From: an uncultured Leptotrichiaceae bacterium
GTDB lineage: Bacteria; Fusobacteriota; Fusobacteriia; Fusobacteriales; Leptotrichiaceae
NCBI GenBank assembly: GCA_938037005.1
Contig: CALHVR010000090.1
Coordinates: 1-18,637 of the forward strand
Reading direction: 5' to 3'
DNA: 18,637 nt
How positions within the stretch are numbered: the stretch's first letter is position 1; the number at the start of each line of letters is the position of its first letter. The position numbers and the translations under genes were made by a program. The notes under the pieces were generated by a model. The model searched no databases. It was not told where the DNA came from and worked only from the letters and a program-made list of their open reading frames with translations. This document shows, in pieces, positions 8,427 through 17,700 of the stretch.

Positions 8427-9821
8427 ATGAATAATATAAAATTAAAAATTGGAAAAAAATTTGAAATTAAAATTGAAAAAATTGTTTTTGGAGGAGAAGG
8501 ACTAGGGCACATTGATGGTTTTACTGTTTTTGTCCCTATGAGTGTTCCTGGAGATATTTTAGAAGTTGAAATTATTTCATTAAAAAAAACATATGCTAGA
8601 GCTTTAATTACTAAAATCATTACTCCTTCAGCTGATAGAATAGATGATTTATCAAAAATTAGTTTTGAAGATTTTGATGGTTGTGATTTTGCGATGTTAA
8701 AATATGAAAAACAATTACATTATAAAAACTTAATGTTAAAAGAAGTTTTAACTCACATTGGAAAACTTGATTTAATAAACACTACTATTGAAAAAATAAT
8801 TGGTTGTGATACACTTGTAAATTATAGAAACAAAACTGCAGAGCCTTTAGTGAAAAAAAATGGAAAAATAACAACTGGATTTTATTCTAAAAAATCACAC
8901 AATGTTTTTACTGCAAAAGAAAATTTATTGCGTTCACAAGTTTCAGAGAAAATAATTAACGCTTTCTTACTAGAAATAAATTCGTATCAAGGCACAAAAA
9001 AAGAATTTAAAGTTTATAACGAAATTAATAATAGTGGTTTTTTAAAACATATTGTCATTAGAAATAATGAAAAAAATGAAGTTTTACTTACAATAGTTAT
9101 TAATAAAAAATCACAAATTAAAGAACTTAAAAAAGTTTTAGAAAAATTATATAATGAAAATGATGAAATTATTTCTGTTTACATTTCTATAAAAAACGAG
9201 CAAAATAATGTTATTTTAGGTGAAGAAAATCAATTATTATTCGGAAATGAATATTTAGAAGAAGAAATCAACGGCATTAATTTTAAAATCTACCCTGATT
9301 CTTTTTTTCAAATAAATAAAAAACAAGCTATTAAACTTTATAATAAAGGAATAGAATATTTAGGTGAAAGTAAAAAAAATACGATTATTGATGCGTTTTC
9401 TGGGACAGGAACTATTGCTATGATTTTGTCAAAAAGTGTAAATAAAGTTATTGGAATAGAAAGTGTCAAAAGCTCTGTTGACGCAGGAAATATTACAATT
9501 AAAGAAAATAACATCCAGCATGTAAATCTTTTACACGGAAAAGTTGAAAAAGTTTTACCTAATATTTTAAAGACTGAAAAAATCGAAGCTATTATTTTTG
9601 ATCCACCTAGAAAAGGAATCGACCAAAAAGCTTTATACAGTACAGTTAAAAATAATATAAAGAAAATTATCTACATTTCATGTAATCCAGCTACATTTGC
9701 TAGAGATTGTAAATTTTTAGTTGAAAACGGCTATCATCTTGAAAAAGTTGGAGCTGTTGACATGTTCCCCCAAACTAATCACATTGAAGTTGTTGGAGTA
9801 TTGACTAAGTCAGTAAAATAG
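8427..9821 (+). CDS. RlmD/TrmA-family RNA m5U methyltransferase lacking Fe-S cysteines
   Basis: A 464-residue AdoMet-dependent enzyme that methylates C5 of a uridine, most likely in 23S rRNA. An N-terminal TRAM domain (about 1-65, KIVFGGEGLGHIDG then FVPMSVPGD) is followed by a central RNA-binding domain and a Rossmann methyltransferase domain: DAFSGTGTI (from Asp322), IIFDPPRKG, YISCNPATFARD with catalytic Cys419, and TNHIEVVG with general base Glu454. TRAM presence favours RlmD or RlmCD over TrmA. The usual Cys-x5-Cys-x2-Cys cluster after TRAM is missing: only Cys86 in DGCDFAMLKYEKQL remains, and the expected fourth cysteine after the SHNV segment is absent. The [4Fe-4S] cluster is therefore probably lost while catalysis should be intact. 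The start is supported by AAGGA in the 14-bp gap after the amidohydrolase stop. Exact target uridine(s) unknown. Confidence 0.9.
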   Translation: MNNIKLKIGKKFEIKIEKIVFGGEGLGHIDGFTVFVPMSVPGDILEVEIISLKKTYARALITKIITPSADRIDDLSKISFEDFDGCDFAMLKYEKQLHYKNLMLKEVLTHIGKLDLINTTIEKIIGCDTLVNYRNKTAEPLVKKNGKITTGFYSKKSHNVFTAKENLLRSQVSEKIINAFLLEINSYQGTKKEFKVYNEINNSGFLKHIVIRNNEKNEVLLTIVINKKSQIKELKKVLEKLYNENDEIISVYISIKNEQNNVILGEENQLLFGNEYLEEEINGINFKIYPDSFFQINKKQAIKLYNKGIEYLGESKKNTIIDAFSGTGTIAMILSKSVNKVIGIESVKSSVDAGNITIKENNIQHVNLLHGKVEKVLPNILKTEKIEAIIFDPPRKGIDQKALYSTVKNNIKKIIYISCNPATFARDCKFLVENGYHLEKVGAVDMFPQTNHIEVVGVLTKSVK

Positions 9822-9929
9822 GACGTTACAGAAAATTGTATGAAAAAATAAAAAATAAAAAACGTATATAAAATGGAGTTATATATTAATCTTTCTTTAA
9901 TACTTATAATATTAAAAACTATATAAATA
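9822..9929. other. Convergent intergenic spacer
   Basis: An AT-rich gap after the RNA methyltransferase. I see no gene, RNA fold or promoter here that I can support; the terminator lies at its right end. Confidence 0.5.
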
Positions 9930-9959
9930 AAAAATACACACTCAAAAGTGTGTATTTTT
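9930..9959. terminator. Bidirectional rho-independent terminator
   Basis: A perfect 13-bp stem (AAAAATACACACT with AGTGTGTATTTTT) and a CAAA loop, with T runs on both strands. It lies between the convergent RNA methyltransferase and peptide-binding protein genes and can end transcripts from both sides. Confidence 0.9.
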
Positions 9960-9962
9960 TTA

Positions 9963-11543
9963 TTATTTCATATATGCTTTATGGAAATCATATCCATTTC
10001 CAAACGCTCTTAATGTTAATCCCTCTAATGAAGGGTCTTTTAAATATAATCCTTCTTGGTAGTATAACGGTGAAATTGCAAATGATTCTGCTAATATTTT
10101 TTCTGCTTTTTGCATTGCTTCTATTCTAGCTTTTGGATCAGTATTTACTTGTGCAAATTTAATTAATTTATCATATTCTGGATTAGAATATTTAGGTACA
10201 TTAATTGTTCCTCCAGTCAAGAATAATTCTAAGTAAGTCATCGCGTCAGCATAATCCGGTCCCCATCCATATCTTACAATATCATAGTCTCCACTTTTAG
10301 CTCTTGCTAATCTTTCTTTCTTAGTTTGAACTTCTACATTAACATCAATTCCTAATTTTTCTTTCCATTGTGCTTGATAAAATTCAGCTTCTTTTTTACC
10401 TGTTCCAACTTCATCAACTAATAATGTTAATTTAACTTGATCAGCTGTCATATTTAATTCTTTTAATCCTTCTTCAAACAATGCTTTAACATCTACATCT
10501 TTATATTGTTCATATAAATCTCCATTTTCAGCTCTGAAATCTCCATTTACACCTGGAACTCCTCCAGCAACAATTCCTGAACCTTTAACTCCTGCTCCAT
10601 TTAATACTGATTTTACCAAGTCATCTCTATTAATTGCCAATGATAACGCTTTTTTAATTTTATCGTTTTTCAACACTGGATTTTTAGGATTGAATACTAA
10701 GAATTGTACTCTTCCATCTGGAGCTTTTACAAATGCGGGATCATCTTTATATTCAGCTAATTTTTCAACATTAATTTTTGTGAATAATAACTCTTTATTT
10801 TTAAATAAATTTGTTGCTGCTTCAAAGTCTGAAACAAACATTCCTTCTAAAGTATCAATTTTTATATTTGCTGCATCCCAATAATCAGCTCTTTTTTTCA
10901 TAACAACTTTATTATCGTGTACCCATTCCTCTAAAGTATATGCTCCATTGTAAATTGAATTTTTAGCTTCTGTTGCATATTTATCTTTAAACTGAGCTAT
11001 TGCTTTTTCGTTCACTGGGAAAAATACCGGCATAACTAACAATTTATCAAAATAAGCAGTTGGTGCATTTAATTTAAACTCTACTGTATAATCATCTAAT
11101 GCTTTAACTCCTACTTTATTGAAATCTTTTTCAGTTCCTTCGTTATATGCTTGTGCATTTTCAATATAATATCCTAAAAATGCATATTCTGAAGCTGTTG
11201 CAGGATTTAATCCTCTTTCAATTCCTCTTACGAAGTCTTTAGCTGTAACTTCATCTCCATTTGACCATTTATTTTTTCTTAATTTGAATGTCCAAGTTTT
11301 TCCATCTTCAGATATTGTCCAACTTTCTGCTCCTGCTGGGGCAACTTCATTTTTTTCATTTAATCTAACTAATCCTTCATATAGATTGTCTGTTATAACA
11401 AATCCTGTGAAATCTGTTAAAATTTGTGGGTCTAATGATGTCGGTTCATTCTCTGCATTAAACACAACTTTATTCCCTGTACTTTTTCCACCACATGCTA
11501 CCATTAATACTAACAATGATAACATCAATAATAATTTTTTCAT
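9963..11543 (-). CDS. Family 5 extracellular solute-binding lipoprotein (oligopeptide-binding, OppA type)
   Basis: A 526-residue peptide/nickel-type ABC transporter binding protein (SBP_bac_5). The N-terminus is a lipoprotein signal: two lysines, a leucine-rich core and lipobox LMVAC, so Cys17 would be lipidated. In a diderm cell the protein would be held on a membrane facing the periplasm. The mature part follows the family pattern: NAENEPTSLDPQ, LYEGLVRLNEKNEVAPAGAESW, the signature segment around WTFKLRKNKWSNGDEVTAKDF, and a C-terminal domain with YGWGPDYADAMTYLE. It would bind oligopeptides and pass them to a permease. No permease or ATPase genes are next to it; it has its own promoter and terminator, so it is an orphan component here. 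The start has AGGAGG 7 nt upstream. Ligand is inferred from family only. Confidence 0.93.
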   Translation of the reverse strand: MKKLLLMLSLLVLMVACGGKSTGNKVVFNAENEPTSLDPQILTDFTGFVITDNLYEGLVRLNEKNEVAPAGAESWTISEDGKTWTFKLRKNKWSNGDEVTAKDFVRGIERGLNPATASEYAFLGYYIENAQAYNEGTEKDFNKVGVKALDDYTVEFKLNAPTAYFDKLLVMPVFFPVNEKAIAQFKDKYATEAKNSIYNGAYTLEEWVHDNKVVMKKRADYWDAANIKIDTLEGMFVSDFEAATNLFKNKELLFTKINVEKLAEYKDDPAFVKAPDGRVQFLVFNPKNPVLKNDKIKKALSLAINRDDLVKSVLNGAGVKGSGIVAGGVPGVNGDFRAENGDLYEQYKDVDVKALFEEGLKELNMTADQVKLTLLVDEVGTGKKEAEFYQAQWKEKLGIDVNVEVQTKKERLARAKSGDYDIVRYGWGPDYADAMTYLELFLTGGTINVPKYSNPEYDKLIKFAQVNTDPKARIEAMQKAEKILAESFAISPLYYQEGLYLKDPSLEGLTLRAFGNGYDFHKAYMK

Positions 11544-11577
11544 TCAATTCCTCCTAAAGTATTTTTTTCATTAACCT

Positions 11578-11606
11578 ATTATACCTATTTACTTTTATTT
11601 TTTCAA
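11578..11606 (-). promoter_or_regulatory. Sigma-70-type promoter of the peptide-binding protein gene
   Basis: Minus strand: -35 TTGAAA (11606-11601), 17-bp spacer, -10 TATAAT (11583-11578). It stands about 35 bp before the start codon, leaving a short leader with the AGGAGG site. It has the same -35 and spacing as the mutS promoter in this window. Confidence 0.8.
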
Positions 11607-11702
11607 ACTTTTTTTACTTATTTCCTATTCATTTTTTTAAATAATACATTTACAAAATATATAATTTAGTTTTTATCCATATTTTTAGGTAATATTATAA
11701 AA

Positions 11703-11736
11703 AATAAAAAGTTAGATTTTACTCTAACTTTTTATT
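11703..11736 (-). terminator. Rho-independent terminator after the adhesin gene
   Basis: A perfect 14-bp stem (AATAAAAAGTTAGA with TCTAACTTTTTATT, 6-nt loop) starts 15 bp past the adhesin stop and runs into a T-rich tract on the minus strand. It insulates the adhesin from the next gene. Confidence 0.88.
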
Positions 11737-11750
11737 AATCTTTTTTACAA

Positions 11751-14700
11751 TTATCTCCCACCTAATTTTTTCAAAATTAAATCCATTTTTTCATTTAGCA
11801 TTTTATTTTGTTTTTCTAACTCTTCAACTTTATTATTTAACTCCTTAACTTTATGAGTTTCTTCTTTAAGTTTTTGAGCTAAACTTGATTTTTGTGTATT
11901 AACTAAATCTAATTGTGCTCTAAATCTATCTAATTCATTCGGTTCAATATCACGTTTACCAAATTGGTATCCTACTCCTAATCCTACAGTAGTTTGTCTT
12001 TGACTATCCATAGCAGCTGAAGCTTTATACACTACTCTTCCTCCATCTGATACTCCTGATATTCCTACTGCAAGTGCTTTTTCGCCTTTGTGATATCCTA
12101 CTCCTACTGCAATATTATATCTATTTGAAGCCGCTTCATTTATTTGTGGTATATTTGCCATAGCTGCAACTCCTGCTATTCCTGCAGTAGATAACCTCAA
12201 CTCTTGTTTTGTCGCAACTACATTTTTATCTATTCCCACTTTTATTTGACGTACTCCATTCTCTAGCGTTTCTCCACTAATCTTAATTCCTTCACCTTCT
12301 TTAAAGTCAACTACATTTGTATTACGTACTTGATCATTATATCCAGTGTCAGATGTTGAAACTACCCATCCCATATTTTGTAAATCTCCTACTGTTGCTG
12401 CATTTGTAGAATTTGAACTAGAGAAGTCTACTAATCCTGCTTTACCAGAATTTTTTGGTGTAACTGGTTTAACTTCAGTTACTGGTTTTATTCCTTCTGT
12501 AGTAGGATTTCCATCTTTATCTAATGTTGTCCCTGCTGGATATACATTTCCATTTTTACTTACAACTGAACCTGCTGGATAATATTTATTATTTATTAAT
12601 ACGCTATCAGCTGGATACCATTTTCCATCTTTACTCATTTTTATATCTTGAATATCTGTCTTAGGTGCTTCTCCTGCTTTAGGCTGTCCATTTTTATCTA
12701 ATTGATCAGCTGTATAGTAGTCTGTTCCAACTTTTATTAATGGATTTCCATTTTTATCAACTTTCGCTTCAAATGTTTTTGCTCCACTTTCAATATTTCC
12801 AATTTGCATTGGTGTTGTCATTGATTTATCTGCTGAAACATTAGGGTTTACTAAATTAGTTTTTAATGGATTTGCTGTTGTATCAACTTTTTTTACTGGT
12901 GTTCCATCATTATTTAATGGATTTCCATTTACATCATATTTAGTTACTGGAGTACCATCATTTTGTAATGGTTGTCCTTTTTCATTTACAACATAGTAAT
13001 TATCTCCCACTTTTGATACTGGTTTTCCATCTTTATCTGTGTATGACATAGGTAATCCTGTTACATTATAAGTCACATTACTTGTTGTTCCTTCTGCATT
13101 TGTTGTCACTACTGCCGTTGTATTTCCACCATTTATAAAGTTTACAGTGTCATATGGTTTTACGAAGTCTTTAGCTTCACCATTATTTTGTAAGTTCCAT
13201 CCTGCATTTAATACATCTCCTACTGTTGCTGCATTATTTCCTGCTTTTTTAATAATGTCTGCTGCTTTTGCTGCTGTAATAGGTGCTTTTGTTGTATTTT
13301 TATCATCAGCTGGTTTTGTTATTCCTGTTGCTGGATCATAAACTGTTTTATCACCATCATTTACTTGCGGTAAATTTCCTTTAACATTTGTGATATTATT
13401 TCCACCATTGTTTAATCCTGTCTCTGTTAGAGATACTGCTTTATCTAGATCTGGTTTTTCATCAGCTTTATTTGGAGTAATAGTAATTCCATTTGGATTT
13501 ACTTTTACTCTATCATTACCGTTTTTATCTTTAACAGTTAATGCTCCATCTTTCCCTGGTGTACCATCTGTATTTTTTCCTCCAACTGTAACACTATCAA
13601 TATGGATATCTTTATTTATATCTGTTTTAATATATGTTGTTGTCACTTTCGTTCCATCTGCGTTTGTCATTAATTTAGTTGCCATTGAAACTGTTGTATT
13701 ATCTCCATCAACAAATTTAACATTATCATTAGGATTTACTTTTTCATCAGTCATTTTCGTAGAATCTGATTTATAATCTCCAATAGCTATAATATCTTTA
13801 GCTGCTTTTCCAACATTCCATCCAGATTCACCTATTGCTGTTGCCACTGTATTTCCTGTCACAAATCCAGATCCTTTATTTTCAACTTTATCTCCATTTC
13901 CAAGTGTAACTTCAACTTTATTTCCAGCTGTGTCATATTTAGGTTTCCCAGTAATATTATCACTTTCATAATATTTACCGTCCATTACAACTACATCTAC
14001 TTTTGTTCCATCAGCTTTATTAACAGTGGCTTGATTTGTTACAGTTCCTTCTTTGATGCCTATTGTAATTTCACGAGTTCCATCAGCAGTAGTTTTTCCA
14101 GTTACTACAATACCATTTCCACCTTTAAAGTCTACTTTGTTAGCATTTCTTACTTGATCATTATAGCTATTATCAGGTGTTCCTACAACCCAACCCATAT
14201 TTTGTAAATCTCCTACTGTTGCTGCATTTGTAGGCTTAGAGTTATTGAAGTCTACAAGACCTGCTTTATCAGCGTTGTCTGCTTTTGGTGCTAACGTTTG
14301 TTCTGGTGCGCCTGCATTTGGTTTACCATCTGTTAAATCAGATTCTTTGTACCATTTACCATCGTTACCTTTAGCAAGAACATCGCCATTAGCATTTTTC
14401 GGAGCCAATGGGTTAGCCACTGGTGTAGCATTTTCTTTTGGCTTACCATTAGGAAGTACATCTCCCTCATTATACCATTTACCATCATTTGCTATTTGTT
14501 TCCCTTCTACTTTAGCAAATGTCTTAGCTCCATTTGCAACATTTCCTAATTGTGTTGGATCTCCTGCTTTATTTTCTCCTGCATTTGGATTTACTAGACT
14601 AGATACTATTTTGTCATTATCTTTTGCTTTAGGTTGTTTATCTAAAGGTGTTCCGTCTGCATTTTTATATGTCTTAGTTGCTGGATCATACACTTTTCCT

Positions 14701-17700
14701 TCTAAATCTTTAGGATTGTAATATTTTCCATCTTCACCTTTTTTAACGATGTTCCCATCTGCATCTGTATATTTTACAGGTAAGTCTACAACATCAACTT
14801 TTACTGTTGTTACTGTTTTAACTTTTCCAGATGCATCTAATACTTCTTTTGTTGCAAGTTTTACATTAGTATTATCTCCATCTGCAAATCTTAATTCATC
14901 ATTAGGATTTACTCTTTCATCTTTATTTTTGAAATCAGCTGCTGATAATGCTTTATTATTTTTTCCTACAACAAATCCTGATTTTTCAATAGCATCTGCT
15001 ACTTGGTTTCCTGTTACAAACTTAGATCCATTATTTGGTTTGTTAGTTGCTATCGGTGTTGCTTTCGCTGTTCCTGCTGGTGCTACTCCGTCTGTAAGTG
15101 TCGTTCCTGCTGGGTATACATTTCCATTAGAATCAATTACTGAATCTGTTGCATAAACATTTCCATCTTTTGCTACAGTTCCAACTGGTGTTACACCGTC
15201 TTTTGGTTGTCCATTTGGTGCTATATCTTCTGGTTTATATGCTTTATCTCCAACTTTAACAAGTTTAGTATTATCGTCAGTTTTTACAATTTCTGTTGGA
15301 GTTACTTCTCCAGCTTCCATTTCAAATGTTAATGTTCTTACACCTTTATCATCAGTTTTACCACTTACTTGTATTCCATTCTTACCAACAAATTTAACTT
15401 CATTAGCATTTCTTACTTGGTCATTATAATCTTTTCCTAAATCTCCAGTAGTTTTATCACTTGATACTACCCATCCTAGATTTTTAATATCTCCAACTGT
15501 AGCTACATTTGAATCTGGTGCATTTGTTAAATTAGATAATCCTTTAAATTTATTACTATTTGCTGCATTAGGTGTTGTTTCTGCTGCATTTTCTTTTAAC
15601 TTACCATTTTCAAATTGGTCAGCTTTATAATATTTACCATCTACTTCTGTTAATGGATTTCCTTTATCATCAACCTTATCGTTATATACTCCTGCTCCAT
15701 TTGCTACATTTCCTAATTGTGAAGGTGTTGTAGTTGCAGTTTTATTATTTGCTGTATCTGGCTCTGCATTTACAATATTTACTTGTGGATTTTTAACTGC
15801 TTTTGGTTGCTCTGCTAATGGTGTTCCATTTTCATTTTTAAATGTATTAGTTGCTTTATCGTATACTTTTCCTACTAAATCACTTTCTTTATAATATTTA
15901 CCATTTTCTGCTTTCTTAACAGGATTTCCTTCTTTATCTGTATACTGCATTACTGTATTTATTTTAATTGTTGATGTTGTTCCTTTTTCATCAACTTTAG
16001 CTTCCACTGTTGTACCTATTCCATCTACAAAGTTTACTGTATCGTATGGTTTTACAAAGTCTACTGCTTTTCCATTTCCTTGTAAGTTCCATCCAGCATT
16101 TAATACATCTCCTACTGTCGCTGCATTGTTTCCTGCTTTCTTAACAATATCTGCCGCTTCTTCTGCTGTAATAGGAGCTGCTGTATTATTTTTATTTGCA
16201 ATTGGATTTCCATTTACATCATATGCTTTTTTATCTCCGTCTTTTACTTGTGGTAAATTTCCTTTTACATTTGATAATGTTGTTGGACTTGTAGTATTAT
16301 CTCCACTATTCATTGATGCTTTTACATCTGAATTATTTACTGGTGTTATTGCTTCTACTGGTTTTGTACCAGCCACTGTTGGAGCTCCATTTTCATTTAA
16401 TGTTGTTCCTTGTGGATATACATTTCCATCTTTACTTACAACTGAACCAGCTGGATATAAGTTACCATTATGTGATACAACTCCTTCTGGAACATTATTA
16501 ACATTGTAGAATTTATCTCCTATTTTTGTCAATTTATTTCCACCATTATCAGTATAAACTACTGGAATTTGAGCACTTTCTACAGTTTTTTGTGCATTTA
16601 CATCTACTGTTATTGTTCTTACACCTTTATCATCAGTTTTACCACTTACAATAGCTGTTCCTGTTCCAATAAATTTAACTTCATTTGCATTTCTTACTTG
16701 GTCATTATATTTTGTTCCTAAATCACCTGTAGTCTTATCAGAACTTACTACCCATCCCATATTATTTAAGTCACCAATTGTTGCTGCATTAGTCGCTTTA
16801 GATTTAGATAAATCTGATAATCCTGCTTTACCTGGATTATTTATTGTATTACCTTTAATTGTTGTTGTTATAGGATCTTTTAAAGTTGTTAATGGTGTTG
16901 CATCATTTCCATCTTTTGTAATTTTTCCTGTATCTTTATCTTTTATAGTTCCAGCTTCATACGGTTTCCCATCTATTACTACTGTACCTGCTGGATATGG
17001 TTTACCATTTACATTTACTGTTCCTGGTTCATAAGGTTTACCATTTATTACAACTGTATCTGCTGGATAATATTTACCATTTACAGGTACACTATCTGCT
17101 GGATACCATTTACCATCAGTTCCCATCTTCAATGGAGTGTCAGTAGATGGTGTTGCTCCATCTTTTGGTTTACCATTATCATTTAATTGATCTTCTTTAT
17201 AATAATCATTTCCTACTTTTACTAAAGTATTTCCTTTTCCATCTGTATAAGTTGGATTTGATCCATTCGCTAAGTTTGAAAGAATAGTTGGTACTTTTGT
17301 ACCTTCTTTTGGTGTTCCATCTGGATTTTTCCCTGGATTTCCATTTACTAAATTAATTTGTGGATTATCAATTCCAGGTACAGTTTTATTTAATGTTCCA
17401 TCTGGATTTATAGGGTAATATTTACCGTCTGTACTATCTTTTTTAATCGGTGTACCATTTTCATCTGAATAACGTGCAACTGTATGGAATTTAATATGTG
17501 AAACTTTATTATCTGTTGTTGCTTCCACTGTAGTACCAATTCCATCTACAAAGTTTACTGTATCATATGGTTTTACAAAATCTACATCAACTCTATTAGC
17601 TTGTAAATTCCATCCAGCATTTAATACATCTCCTACTGTTGCTGCATTGTTTTTAATAGCATCTACATTATTAGGTGCATCTGCTTTATTTATCGGTGAA

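Noticed and set aside
7773..8620. Minus-strand reading frames opposite the amidohydrolase and RNA methyltransferase (7773-8111, 8333-8620)
   Set aside because: The plus-strand genes have full family motifs and ribosome sites; the opposite frames have neither.
9822..9929. Possible small gene or RNA in the convergent spacer
   Set aside because: Only very short frames and no stable fold apart from the terminator at its end.
16950..17118. CRISPR-like periodic repeats
   Set aside because: The 36-bp units abut with no spacers, are degenerate, and are in frame within the adhesin coding sequence.
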